Below, piece after piece: positions 18,762 to 27,331 of a stretch of DNA of 58,013 nucleotides. Under the pieces are notes generated by a model. The model was not told the origin of the DNA. It worked only from the letters and a program-made list of their open reading frames with translations, and made no database searches. Position numbers and translations under genes: made by a program. The stretch comes from a bacterium. GTDB taxonomy: Bacteria > Planctomycetota > J058 > JAJDCP01. The first letter of the stretch is position 1. Every line of letters starts with the position of its first letter. Where the stretch lies: contig JAUIEM010000002.1 in the NCBI GenBank assembly GCA_030428695.1, positions 1-58,013 on the forward strand. Reading direction: 5' to 3'.

Positions 18762-18834
18762 ATCCTATGTAGGGGCGAGGTCTACCCCCGCCCGCCCCAG
18801 GTGCAGGGACGTGCGCCAACGGGTTCCGTGAGAC
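18762..18834. repeat. Dispersed intergenic repeat, copy 1
   Basis: 73 bases closely matching 52063-52134 (about eight differences including one gap). Begins ATCC..ATGTAGGGGCGAGG, has a C-rich centre able to pair with the G-run (GGGCG / CGCCC), and ends CAACGGGTTCCGTGAGAC. It lies between convergent genes topB and maf and touches the maf stop codon. Confidence 0.85.
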
Positions 18835-19433
18835 TACGGATCCTCGCTGCAGCGTCCCTCGAGCACGCACACCCCGAGCTCGAAGAACAGCTCGCTCAAA
18901 CGCGCGAGCGGCAGGCCCTCGATCGCCGAGGGGTCGCTTCCGTCGACGCGCTCCATCAGCGCGACCCCGAGCTCCTCGATCTTGTAGGAGCCCGCGCAGT
19001 CGAGCGGCTTGTCGCGCTCGATGTAGGCGTTGATCTGGGCGTCGGTCAGGGGCCGCATGAACAGCGACGTCTTCTCGACCACACCGTGCGGCTTGATCCT
19101 CCCCGGGCGCAGCAGCACGGCCGCGGTCCACAGCCGGTGCTCCTTGCCCGCGAGCATGCGCAGCTGCAGCTGCGCGTTCTCGACGCTGCCCGGCTTGCCG
19201 AGGATCGCTCCGTCGACCTCCGCGCACTGGTCGGCGCCGAGAATCCAGGCATCCGGATGGGCTTCCCGCAGGCTGACCGCCTTGCCGAATGCGTGGCTGC
19301 GGACCAGATCGGGAGCGGCGACGCCCGGGGCCGTCTTCTCCTCGTAGGAGGGCGCGACCGCCTCGAAGGGGAGCCCGAGCCGGGCGAGAGAGCGACGCTT
19401 GTAGGACGAGCTCGAGGCGAGGACAAGCTTCAC
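18834..19433 (-). CDS. maf: Maf-family nucleotide pyrophosphatase
   Basis: 199 residues starting KLVLASSSSYKRRSLARLGLPFE, the Maf signature with the basic loop. Further motifs: RSHAFGKAV, ILGADQCAEVDG (catalytic Asp), LGKPGSVENAQLQLRML and CAGSYKIEELG near residue 145. Maf proteins hydrolyse non-canonical or modified NTPs to monophosphates, a housekeeping role. The YceF-like subgroup is likely because KPGS and D-Q variants occur, but this is not certain. The stop overlaps the end of the dispersed repeat. Confidence 0.9.
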   Translation of the reverse strand: MKLVLASSSSYKRRSLARLGLPFEAVAPSYEEKTAPGVAAPDLVRSHAFGKAVSLREAHPDAWILGADQCAEVDGAILGKPGSVENAQLQLRMLAGKEHRLWTAAVLLRPGRIKPHGVVEKTSLFMRPLTDAQINAYIERDKPLDCAGSYKIEELGVALMERVDGSDPSAIEGLPLARLSELFFELGVCVLEGRCSEDP

Positions 19434-19444
19434 TGGTTCACCAC

Positions 19445-21019
19445 CTAGGACTCGTTCTCGCTGTCGACGGCGTCGAAGAAGTCGAGGACATCGGCCGGAA
19501 GCTCGCTGGTCGAGGCGGCGTCGATGAACAGCTCTGCCCCCTCGTCGACCAGTCGCTTCTTGCCTTTCTTCAGGTTGGAGATGGTCGGGTTCGCCGCTTC
19601 GGATTCCGTCGACTCGAAGAACTTGAGAGCCTGCTGGGTGTTGCCGAGCTTGTCCGACCTACGCGGCTTCTTCTTCTTCTTCTTGCCGTCCTTCCCGGTG
19701 CGCTTGGAGCCCTTGCTCGACTTCTTGCCGCTGGCCTTCGACTTCTTCTTCGACGGCTGGGCCTGGGTGTTGGTGTCGAAAAAGTTCAGCACATCGGCGG
19801 GCAGCTCCGCGGACACTTCGTCGCCGCTCGCGTCCGTTTCGTGACTGTCGCTCTCGGTCGACTCGAAGAAGCTGATGACGTCCGCGGGCATCGACGCGGT
19901 TCCCATCTTCCCCACGCCCGCCGCCGCAGCCCCCGACGCCGTATCGAAGAAGTCCTTGACGTCGTCCGGCAGCTCCGCGGACACCTCGCCCGGGTCCTGG
20001 GCGCCGCTGCTCGTGTCGAAGAACTGCGCGACATCCTCGGGCATCGGCCCGGTGTTCGCCGCCTTCGGCGCAGCCTTTCGGGGCCGCTGGGGAGCGGGCG
20101 CCTGGCCGCTGTTGGTGTCGAAGAACTGCGCGACATCCTCGGGAATCGGCCCGGTCGGGATGTCCATCTCGCTCTCGGAGCCGGCGCCGACGTCGACGCC
20201 CTTGGACTCGACCGTGTCGAAGAAGTTCAACACGTCTGGCGGCAGCTCGCTGGTGTTCGCTCCCGGATCCTTCGACCGCGGCTTCCCCGTCGCCGCCTTC
20301 CCCTTCGCCTTCGCCTTCGCCTGGAGCTTGTCGAGGTCCGCTCCCTGCAGCGCCGCGGACTCACAGGTGTCGAAGAAGTTCAACACGTCCGGCGGCAGGA
20401 CACCGCTGACCTCGGCCTCCTCGAGCATCGGATTCTCGGCGCTCTGCGTGCTGAACGCCGACGTCGCGACCGAGTCGAAGAAGTTCGCGACCTCGGGTGG
20501 CAGCTCGACATCGCGGGTGACCCGGCCGGTCTCGCGCTGTTTCAGCTTCTTCGCTGCCAGCGACTCGTCGATCACGTCGTCGCTGAAGACCTCGTTGAAC
20601 TTGAGCTCGATCTCGCTGAACAGGGAGATGTACACCTCTACGTCACAGCGCGTCGTCGTGTAGATCTCCTCGATCACCGCATCGGTCAGGATGCCGGCCG
20701 AGGCGACGAGGAGGATGTCCTCGAACTGGTCGATCGGCAGGAACTTGTGCTCGAAATACAGCGCTGGCGGCAGGACCTGCAACACCTCGTCGTCGAGGTC
20801 GTAATGGCTGATCCGGACGAAGGGCTTCTGGAACTGGATGGTCAGGAAGCGCGCGATCTCCTTCTCGGTGATGAAGCCCTCACGGACGAGCACCTCGCCG
20901 ACGTGCAGGCCCGACTCGTACGCGAGCTCCTCGACCCGCTCACCCTGTTCGAGGGTGATCAGCCCCTCCTTCTGCAGGAGGCTTACCAGTGAGGTCTCGT
21001 GTCCTTGATAGGTCGTCAT
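19445..21019 (-). CDS. MshEN (GspE N-terminal) domain protein with ten LPxDVxxFFDT peptide repeats
   Basis: 524 residues. Residues ~10-150 form a GspE/MshE N-terminal domain (SLVSLLQKEGLITLEQGERVEEL, VGEVLVREGFITEKEIARFL, then a second lobe with LPIDQFEDILLVASAG), a fold that in MshE binds cyclic-di-GMP. The rest is low-complexity and contains ten copies of [ELVPSM]-[LIM]-P-x-[DE]-V-x-x-F-F-[DE]-[ST], the ninth degenerate. No ATPase domain follows, so it is not a secretion ATPase. A Lys-rich block at ~423-455 separates copies 8 and 9. ATG 21019 overlaps the preceding membrane-protein gene by 80 bases. The role is inferred as a scaffold displaying many identical docking peptides. Confidence 0.85.
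   Translation of the reverse strand: MTTYQGHETSLVSLLQKEGLITLEQGERVEELAYESGLHVGEVLVREGFITEKEIARFLTIQFQKPFVRISHYDLDDEVLQVLPPALYFEHKFLPIDQFEDILLVASAGILTDAVIEEIYTTTRCDVEVYISLFSEIELKFNEVFSDDVIDESLAAKKLKQRETGRVTRDVELPPEVANFFDSVATSAFSTQSAENPMLEEAEVSGVLPPDVLNFFDTCESAALQGADLDKLQAKAKAKGKAATGKPRSKDPGANTSELPPDVLNFFDTVESKGVDVGAGSESEMDIPTGPIPEDVAQFFDTNSGQAPAPQRPRKAAPKAANTGPMPEDVAQFFDTSSGAQDPGEVSAELPDDVKDFFDTASGAAAAGVGKMGTASMPADVISFFESTESDSHETDASGDEVSAELPADVLNFFDTNTQAQPSKKKSKASGKKSSKGSKRTGKDGKKKKKKPRRSDKLGNTQQALKFFESTESEAANPTISNLKKGKKRLVDEGAELFIDAASTSELPADVLDFFDAVDSENES
19466..20506 (-). repeat. Array of ten LPxDVxxFFDT peptides
   Basis: Residue positions of the copies: 172-184, 207-219, 258-270, 291-303, 325-337, 349-361, 376-388, 405-417, 461-473 (degenerate, QALKFFES) and 506-518. 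Spacers are 11-44 residues, variable in sequence and rich in Ser/Ala/Gly/Glu or Lys. Strong peptide conservation against divergent spacers indicates selection on the peptide. Confidence 0.92.
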
Positions 21020-21695
21020 CGTCGCCCATCCCTGTCCGTCGTCTCAACCACCAGGCGGCCAGCCCCGCTCCGCCACCGCCGATCCCGCACCACAGGAGAT
21101 ACTGCCAGCGCGGAGCCGCCGTGAACGCGATCCGGTCGCCGAAAGGCGAGCCGTAGACGGTCGGCAGCCCACGCTGCAGATCGATACCCAACACCGTCGC
21201 CAGCTGCATCAACGGGTGGTGTGGCCCGACAATCTCCAGGCAGTGGAGGAACCCACCCTCCAGCCCTTCCCCTTCGAAGAAACCAGAGAGGAAGGGTAGA
21301 AGGCAGAAAACGCACGCCAGGCCCACGGCCAGCAGCGCCACCGGTCTCACACCCTTGCTGAGAACCATCCCGAGAAACGTTCCCAACACCCATTTTGAAC
21401 CAAGCAGCACGCCGGCGAAAGGAAATCCGTGGAAGATTGCCGGAATGCTATGGCCGACAAGGGCATAGACCATGAGCTTTCTCGACGGAAGCCGCGCGCC
21501 GCGACCTCCCACGCCCCACCAGAGCGCCTCGGGAAACAGCGCCAGCAGATCGGCCAGCGCGCCGACGAACACCAGGCGCGGAGTCGCGGTGGCGTAGAGC
21601 GCGGCAAACAGGAGACCGCGCGCCAGGGCGAAGAGCACGAGGCCGTTCCCGACCGGTAGCGAGGGACGTCTGTCGGGGGCTCGCTCGCTCGACAC
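20940..21695 (-). CDS. Multi-pass membrane protein of unknown function
   Basis: 251 residues from GTG 21695 with GGAG eight bases upstream. Five to six hydrophobic segments (LVLFALARGLLFAALYA, LVFVGALADLLALFPEALWW, ALVGHSIPAIFHGFPFAGVLL, PVALLAVGLACVFCLLPFL, YLLWCGIGGGGAGLAAWWL) end in a charged tail. The last 26 codons overlap the MshEN gene start in another frame, so the pair is likely coupled. Base composition is visibly less GC-rich at third positions than in the neighbours (for example 21260-21480). No family recognised. Confidence 0.65.
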   Translation of the reverse strand: MSSERAPDRRPSLPVGNGLVLFALARGLLFAALYATATPRLVFVGALADLLALFPEALWWGVGGRGARLPSRKLMVYALVGHSIPAIFHGFPFAGVLLGSKWVLGTFLGMVLSKGVRPVALLAVGLACVFCLLPFLSGFFEGEGLEGGFLHCLEIVGPHHPLMQLATVLGIDLQRGLPTVYGSPFGDRIAFTAAPRWQYLLWCGIGGGGAGLAAWWLRRRTGMGDDDDLSRTRDLTGKPPAEGGADHPRTG

Positions 21696-21793
21696 GGGAT
21701 GGGCTCCGCTGCTCGAGACCCGGAGAACCTCTGCAGGCCGGCAAGCTCACGACCGACGCGAGGCGGGACCCGCCCGAACATCCGGGCAACGAT

Positions 21794-24178
21794 CTAGACG
21801 TCGAGGAAGCGCACGTCCTTCGAGTGTTTGACGATGTAGTTCCGCCGCGGCTCGACCTTCTCGCCCATCAGGACGTCGAAGATCTCGTTGGCCTCGATGG
21901 CGTCCTCGAGCTTGACCCGGAGCAGCGTGCGGCTCTCCGGATCCATCGTCGTCTCCCACAGCTCCGGGGGGTTCATCTCGCCGAGACCCTTGAAGCGCTT
22001 CATCGGCCAGGACTTCGCCGCGTTCCCGCGCACCGTCTCGCGCAGCAGCCGCAGGTGGGGAATGACGTACTCGCCGCTGTCGAGATGGACCGTGTAGGCC
22101 CCTTCCCTCTCGGCGAAGTAGTCCTCGTCGATCGCGAAACCGAGGGACGCGAGCCTGGCGATCGCGCTGGCGACCTGCTTGTGCTGCGTGTACTTCTCGA
22201 TCTGCACCTTCGCCCCGCCGTTCGCTTCGGACAGCTTCGCCTGCAGCTGGGTCAAGGCCTTGGCGCCATAGATCGGTTCGACGCCGCCCTCTTTGTCGAA
22301 GACCAGCGCAGTCGGGAGCTTTCCTTCCTCGTTCCGGTAGGTGATGTAGTCGCGCATGCCGAGCTTGCGCCGCTGCATGGTCCGCTCGATCTCGTTGAGA
22401 CGGAAGACGACGGAGAACAGCTTGCTGAGCTCTTCCCCCTGGATCTCCCGCTCCTCGTCGCCCTTCTTGACCACCAGCCTGGCCGACTCCGCCGCCAGCT
22501 CGATGATCGTCTCCGCCAGCTCGCGCTCGGAGTGGACGTAGATCTCCCGCTTCTTCCGGCCCTTGCCGACCTTGATCTGGTACAGCGGCGGCTGCGCGAT
22601 GTAGACCTTGTCACCCTCGATCAGGCCACCCATCTGGCGGAAGAAGAAGGTCAGGAGCAAGGTGCGGATGTGCGAGCCGTCGACGTCCGCGTCGGTCATG
22701 ATGATGATCTTGCCGTAGCGCACCTTCTCGGCGTTGAAGCCCGTCTGCGGATCGGGGCCGATGCCCGTGCCGAGCGATGAGATGATGTCCTCGATCTCGC
22801 TGTGGCGCAGGATCTTGTCCTCGCGGGCCTTCTCGACGTTGAGGATCTTCCCGCGGATCGGCAGGATCGCCTGGAACTTCCGGTCGCGCGCCTGGCGGGC
22901 CGAGCCACCGGCGCTGTCGCCCTCGACGATGAACACCTCGTTCTTGTCGACATCTCCGCTGCTGCAATCCGCGAGCTTCTCGGGCAGACCGCCGCTGCTC
23001 AGCACGGTCTTGCGGCGCGACATCTCGCGGGCCTTCCGGGCCGCGTCACGGGCCTGACGGGCGGCCTCGGCCTTCTGGATGATCAGCTTCATCACCGCCG
23101 GGTTCTCTTCCCCGTAGGTCGTCAGGAAGTCACCGAGCACCTTCTCGACCACGCTCTGCACGTCCGGATTCGACAGCTTCACTTTGGTCTGGGACTCGAA
23201 CTGAGGCTGCGGCACGAGCACGGAGATGATCGCGGTCAGCCCCTCGCGCATGTCGTCGCCGCTCGGCGTCACATTGTCCTTGAACAGCTTCTCGCGCTTC
23301 GCGTAGTTGTTCATCGACCGGGTCAACGCGGTCTTGAACCCCGTCAGGTGCACGCCGCCGTTGATCGTGTGGATGTTGTTCGCGAACGAGAACGTCACCT
23401 CGGAGTAGCTGTCGGTGTACTGCATCGCGATGTCGACCTGGATGTCCTTGTCCCGGCCGGTGACGCGGATCACCTCGTGCAGTGGGTTCTTGTTCTCGTT
23501 GAGGTCGGCGACGAAGTCGACGATGCCCCCGTCGAAGCGGAAGGTCTCCTTCTTGTCGTTGCGCTGATCGACGATCTCGAACTCGAGCCCGCTGTTGAGG
23601 TAGGCGGCCTCCTTGAAGCGCTTGCGCAGGACCTCGAAGGAGAAGATCGCGTCGCCGAAGATCTCGGGGTCGGGCCGGAACACGACGCGGGTCCCGGTCT
23701 TCTGGGTCTTGCCGACCACCTGGAAGTCCGAGGTCTTCTCCCCCGACTCGAAGGCGATGTTGTGGATCTTGCCGTCGCGGTAGATCTCGAGCTCGAACCA
23801 GCTGGACAGGGCGTTGACCAGCGTCATGCCCATCCCGTTCAGGCCGCCGGAGACCTTGTAGTTCGAGCCGTCGAACTTCCCTCCCGCGCCGAGCTTCGTC
23901 ACGATCAGCTCGGGGGTCGGGATCCCGTTCTTGTGCATGCCCGTCGGGATCCCGCGCCCGTTGTCGAGGATGTCGATGGTCTCATCCTCACGGATGATGA
24001 CGACGATCTTGTCGCAGTGCCCGGCCAGAGCCTCGTCGATCGCGTTGTCGACGATCTCCTTGACCAGGTGGTGCATGCCTTCCGCGCCGCGGGCTCCGAT
24101 GTAGGTCTCTGGCCGCTTGCGGACGTGCTCGATGTTCTCGAAGTGCTGGATGTTCTCAGCGGTGTATTCCTGAACCAT
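21794..24178 (-). CDS. gyrB: DNA gyrase subunit B
   Basis: 794 residues. GHKL ATPase: EIVDNAIDEALAG, ILDNGRGIPTG, LGAGGKFDGSNYKVSGG, the QTK loop (ESQTKVKL), and TOPRIM motifs FIVEGDSAGGSA and DADVDGSHIRTLLL. C-terminal WPMKRFKGLGEMNP and LEDAIEANEIFDVLMG complete a normal-length GyrB. With GyrA it introduces negative supercoils. Unusual: the ATP-lid motif normally read as SGGLHGVGVSVVNALS is SGGLNGMGMTLVNALS, and LHAGGKFD is LGAGGKFD. Last gene of dnaN-dciA-gyrB with a 25-base gap to dciA. ParE is a less likely alternative given the context. Confidence 0.95.
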   Translation of the reverse strand: MVQEYTAENIQHFENIEHVRKRPETYIGARGAEGMHHLVKEIVDNAIDEALAGHCDKIVVIIREDETIDILDNGRGIPTGMHKNGIPTPELIVTKLGAGGKFDGSNYKVSGGLNGMGMTLVNALSSWFELEIYRDGKIHNIAFESGEKTSDFQVVGKTQKTGTRVVFRPDPEIFGDAIFSFEVLRKRFKEAAYLNSGLEFEIVDQRNDKKETFRFDGGIVDFVADLNENKNPLHEVIRVTGRDKDIQVDIAMQYTDSYSEVTFSFANNIHTINGGVHLTGFKTALTRSMNNYAKREKLFKDNVTPSGDDMREGLTAIISVLVPQPQFESQTKVKLSNPDVQSVVEKVLGDFLTTYGEENPAVMKLIIQKAEAARQARDAARKAREMSRRKTVLSSGGLPEKLADCSSGDVDKNEVFIVEGDSAGGSARQARDRKFQAILPIRGKILNVEKAREDKILRHSEIEDIISSLGTGIGPDPQTGFNAEKVRYGKIIIMTDADVDGSHIRTLLLTFFFRQMGGLIEGDKVYIAQPPLYQIKVGKGRKKREIYVHSERELAETIIELAAESARLVVKKGDEEREIQGEELSKLFSVVFRLNEIERTMQRRKLGMRDYITYRNEEGKLPTALVFDKEGGVEPIYGAKALTQLQAKLSEANGGAKVQIEKYTQHKQVASAIARLASLGFAIDEDYFAEREGAYTVHLDSGEYVIPHLRLLRETVRGNAAKSWPMKRFKGLGEMNPPELWETTMDPESRTLLRVKLEDAIEANEIFDVLMGEKVEPRRNYIVKHSKDVRFLDV

Positions 24179-24203
24179 GGAAAATCCCCGAAACGCGGCG
24201 TGC

Positions 24204-24479
24204 CTAGACGACCTTGAACTTGATGGAGGTGATCTTCGGACCCGGCAGACGGTTCCAGGCCGCGATCAGCTCATGTTTGCGATAGGTCTTCAGCTCGAGG
24301 TGCAGGGCCGAGTTCCGCACGATCACGTGCAGGGTCTCGCCTTTGAGCGCGCTGACCTGTGACCAGCGCTGCTCGGTCTCGCTCGTGATCTTCTTCCAAC
24401 GGGCCGCCTGTAGATCGGGCGAAGCGCGTCGCGGGAGGATCTTGGCGAGGATGTCGCCGAGCTGTTCAGACCCCTGCAC
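24204..24479 (-). CDS. dciA: DUF721/DciA-type helicase loader protein
   Basis: 91 residues from GTG 24479. Sequence fits the short DUF721 module: EQLGDILAKILPR, ARWKKITSETEQRWSQVSALKGETLHVIVRNSALHLEL, KHELIAAWNRLPGPKITSIKFKVV. DciA is the ancestral loader of the replicative helicase DnaB in bacteria lacking DnaC/DnaI. The gene lies where recF or dciA is often found between dnaN and gyrB; recF is absent here. Gaps of 18 and 25 bases to its neighbours indicate one operon. Confidence 0.85.
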   Translation of the reverse strand: MQGSEQLGDILAKILPRRASPDLQAARWKKITSETEQRWSQVSALKGETLHVIVRNSALHLELKTYRKHELIAAWNRLPGPKITSIKFKVV

Positions 24480-24497
24480 GTCGGACTCCTCGAACCT

Positions 24498-25589
24498 CTA
24501 GAGCATCATCGGCATCACGACGTACAGATAGTCGTCGCCGATGCGGACCATCCCCGGTTTCCCCTTGTCCTCGACCTCGAACGTGATCGAGTCCTCGCGG
24601 ATCACCTTCAGCCCGTCGATCAGGAACTGCGGATTGAAGCCGATCTCGACGACGGGCCCGGGCGCTTCGATGTCCATCACGATCGTCGACTCGCCGAGCT
24701 CGGGGAGGGACGAGCTGAGCTTCATGCAGTTGTCACCGAAGGCGAAGCAGACCGTCGAGCTCTTCTGGTTGGTGAACAGCGCAGCGCGCCGCGCGACCTG
24801 GAGGAACTGCTCGCGGTCGAGCACGATCGGCAACGAGAGCCTCGTCGGAACCACGCCGCTGTACTCCGGGAAGCTGCCCTCGATCAGACGGGTGAAGACG
24901 CGGCTCGTCCCGAGCTCGAACCCCATCTCCGCTTCGGCGATGCGGAGCTTGACGGTCTCGACTCCACTGCGCAGCAGCTTCTGGAGCTGAGCGAGCGCCT
25001 TCAGAGGCACGACCTGGTACACCTTCTGCGGACACGAGCCCTCCGCGGAGCTGATTGCGAGGCGACGTCCGTCGGTCGCGACCAGGCGCAGGAAGGTCGG
25101 CTCGAAGTGGAAGAGCACCCCGTTGAGCGCGTACCGCCGGCTCTCCTGCGCGGTCGCAAACTCGGTCTGGCGGATCATCCGCTCGAGCTCGGGGCCCTTC
25201 ATCTCGACCTCGAGGCCGCTCGCCTCGGGGAACAACGGGAAGTCTTCCGAGTTCTGCGTGACGAGTCGGAACACGTCGCGCCCGGCGCGGATCTCGATGC
25301 GGGAGCTCGCCGTGTCGAGCTTGAGCTCGACCTGCTCGACGCTCAACTCCTTGAGGATCATCGTCAGCTCTTTGGCCGGCACGAGCACGTCGCCCGGCTC
25401 GCGGACCTCGACACCGGGGAGGGTCGTCTCGACGAAGAGCTCGAGATCACAGGCACGGAGAACCAGGCTGTCGTCCCGGGCCGCGAGATAGAAGCACAGC
25501 AGCTCGCTCTTCGGGGAGCGACTCGGAACGACGCTGCTCAACGCGAGGCAAGCGTCTTTCGCTTCCGCAAGGGGGCACACGAAATGCAT
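24498..25589 (-). CDS. dnaN: DNA polymerase III beta subunit (sliding clamp)
   Basis: 363 residues, the usual length. Three clamp domains are visible: ACLALSSVVPSRSPKSELLCFYL, LKGPELERMIRQTEFATAQESRRYALNGVLFHF with LVATDGRRLA, and SFPEYSGVVPTRLSLPIVLDREQFLQVARRAAL. The C-terminus ends DDYLYVVMPMML, the conserved YVVMPM tail. It gives processivity to the replicative polymerase. First gene of the dnaN-dciA-gyrB operon, preceded by the candidate origin region. No dnaA in the window. Confidence 0.97.
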   Translation of the reverse strand: MHFVCPLAEAKDACLALSSVVPSRSPKSELLCFYLAARDDSLVLRACDLELFVETTLPGVEVREPGDVLVPAKELTMILKELSVEQVELKLDTASSRIEIRAGRDVFRLVTQNSEDFPLFPEASGLEVEMKGPELERMIRQTEFATAQESRRYALNGVLFHFEPTFLRLVATDGRRLAISSAEGSCPQKVYQVVPLKALAQLQKLLRSGVETVKLRIAEAEMGFELGTSRVFTRLIEGSFPEYSGVVPTRLSLPIVLDREQFLQVARRAALFTNQKSSTVCFAFGDNCMKLSSSLPELGESTIVMDIEAPGPVVEIGFNPQFLIDGLKVIREDSITFEVEDKGKPGMVRIGDDYLYVVMPMML

Positions 25590-26065
25590 GGGGTGTGGAC
25601 TCCGGCAGAGGGTTCGTCGTAGTCGAGAGCTCGCCTCAGGAAGCGCACAGTCTAGCAGATCGGTCCGTCAGAAGATAGCTCTGCGTCGAGGTGTGGCGCC
25701 GGAAGAGAAGAAAGTGGAAGGAGAGAGAGAAAAGAGATGAGAAAACACTCTTCTCCTTCATCATCGTCAGATTCGTTTGTGGAAAGCGTGATGCAGAGAC
25801 TGCGGAGCGCTTGCTCCTCAACGAGATGGATCGACCCCGTTCTTCCCCATCGTGGTGTGAAGGAATTGTGATGGCCCTGTGAGGACTCTGGATAGATCGG
25901 AGCCGACCTCGGACATCGGCGCGGATGCTGGGGAAAACCTCTCCGATTTCCACCGCCGACCGGCAGGTTTCCCACGGGCAGATTTTCTCATTTCCAGGAC
26001 CTCCGTTGGCGGACGGGCGGAGAGCCTTCTCCTGCAGCGCGGACCGATTGCCTGTACCCATGCGA
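25590..26065. other. Non-coding gap upstream of dnaN: candidate oriC
   Basis: Together with the hairpin at 26066-26094 this is the longest gap in the window without a supported gene. It contains a purine-rich, relatively AT-rich tract (about 25700-25750, many GA/AG) followed by CTTCTTC-like pyrimidines, and several DnaA-box-like words: CTTTCCACA on the minus strand (at ~25779-25787), ATTTCCACC (~25947), GTTTCCCAC (~25967) and ATTTCCAGG (~25988). None is an exact TTATCCACA. Location beside dnaN-dciA-gyrB supports an origin; dnaA is not adjacent. Small open frames here look spurious. Confidence 0.4.
25649..25657 (-). promoter_or_regulatory. Possible extended -10 promoter of dnaN
   Basis: On the minus strand TGC directly before TAGACT (25654-25649), ~60 bases upstream of the dnaN ATG. 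TAGACTGTG recurs upstream of topB (16176-16184). No convincing -35 box. Confidence 0.25.
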
Positions 26066-26094
26066 GAGCCCCGTTCGCGGCACGAACGGGGCTC
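26066..26094. terminator. Strong stem-loop downstream of mrp
   Basis: Perfect 12-base inverted repeat (26066-26077 with 26083-26094; arms GAGCCCCGTTCG / CGAACGGGGCTC) with a 5-base loop, 24 bases past the mrp stop. There is no T-run on either side, so termination is plausible but not certain. It separates mrp from the candidate origin region. Confidence 0.55.
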
Positions 26095-26117
26095 GGCGCG
26101 GGCAACGAGGGAGCGTC

Positions 26118-27206
26118 TCAGTGGATGGTCAGCTTCGGCGCATCCTCTTCCGCGTTGCGGATCGAGATCTGCGCGGCGGTGTTCTCCGCGATCGAGCGGA
26201 AGGCCCTGGCGGACGCGCTGTCCGGGGCGTCGACCACCACCGGCCGGCCGGCGTCTCCGCCGACCCGCACCTGCAGGTCGATCGGGATCTCGCCGAGGAA
26301 CGGCACGCCGAGCTCCTCGGCGGCCTTGTGGGCCCCGCCGTGGGAGAAGATCTCCTCGCGGTGGCCACAGGAGGGGCAGTTGTAGAAGCTCATGTTCTCG
26401 ACGATGCCGAGCATCGGGATGCGGACCTTCTCGAACATGCCGACGGCCTTCCGGGCATCGAGCAGCGCGACGTCCTGGGGCGTGCAGACGACGACCGCTC
26501 CGCTGACGCTCAGGCTCTGCGAGAGCGTCAGCACGACGTCGCCCGTGCCGGGCGGGAGATCGACCACCAGGTAGTCCAGCTCGCCCCACTCGACGTCGCG
26601 GAGGAACTGCAGGACCGCGCCGTGGGCCATCGGTCCGCGCCAGATCACCGGCGCGCTGTCGTCGAGCAACAGGCCGACGGACATGAACTTCAGCCCGTGG
26701 GCGTCAAGGGGCAGCATCTTGTTGCCGAGGACGGTCGGCTTGCTCTTCCGGCCGAGCATCATCGGCTGGCTCGGGCCGTAGATGTCCGCGTCGAGCAGCC
26801 CGACCAGGGCGCCGCTGCGCTGGAGGCTGATCGCCATATTGACCGCGACGGTCGACTTTCCGACGCCTCCCTTCCCACTCCCGACCGCGATCACGTGCTT
26901 GACGCGCGGCAGGAGCGGTTGCTGGCTGCCGGCCGCGGGGGCGGAGGTCCGGGCGCGGACCTCGGCGGTCATCTTCACGTCGGCCGCGATCACGCCGGGT
27001 ACGCCGAGGATCAACTCCGTCGCCTTGTCCTTGAACTCCTGCTTGATCGGGCAGGCGGGCGTCGTCAGGTTGATCGTCACCGCCACGCGCCCTTCGTCGT
27101 CGATGTCCAATGCGGTGATGAAGCCGAGGGAGACGATGTCCCGGTGCAGATCGGGGTCTTCGATCTTGCGCAGGACGTCGAGGATGGCTTCTTTGGTCAC
27201 GCTCAT
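26118..27206 (-). CDS. mrp: Mrp/ApbC-type Fe-S cluster carrier ATPase
   Basis: 362 residues from ATG 27206. Residues 1-95 are a MIP18/DUF59 domain (EDPDLHRDIVSLGFI). Residues ~105-362 are a ParA/MinD-type ATPase: AVGSGKGGVGKST deviant Walker A, LLDADIYGPSQP, DYLVVDLPPGTGD, and NMSFYNCPSCGH with the CxxC that binds the bridging cluster. It is thought to carry [4Fe-4S] clusters to apo-proteins in the cytoplasm. It stands alone, on the same strand as dnaN but separated by a hairpin and the candidate origin. Confidence 0.95.
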   Translation of the reverse strand: MSVTKEAILDVLRKIEDPDLHRDIVSLGFITALDIDDEGRVAVTINLTTPACPIKQEFKDKATELILGVPGVIAADVKMTAEVRARTSAPAAGSQQPLLPRVKHVIAVGSGKGGVGKSTVAVNMAISLQRSGALVGLLDADIYGPSQPMMLGRKSKPTVLGNKMLPLDAHGLKFMSVGLLLDDSAPVIWRGPMAHGAVLQFLRDVEWGELDYLVVDLPPGTGDVVLTLSQSLSVSGAVVVCTPQDVALLDARKAVGMFEKVRIPMLGIVENMSFYNCPSCGHREEIFSHGGAHKAAEELGVPFLGEIPIDLQVRVGGDAGRPVVVDAPDSASARAFRSIAENTAAQISIRNAEEDAPKLTIH

Positions 27207-27331
27207 GGGTGGGTTCTCCTTACCGACCGGCTTTCGAGGCGGGTTATAGCACGTTTGCGGAGCCCTGTGGAGCTTTGTGTCTCGTCCGGCGGGGGACGGC
27301 TGTCGAGATTTGCACGTCGAGATGTCAACGT

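Noticed and set aside
25691..25882. 63-codon plus-strand frame in the candidate origin
   Set aside because: No ribosome site, codon use unlike neighbours, composition driven by the purine-rich tract.
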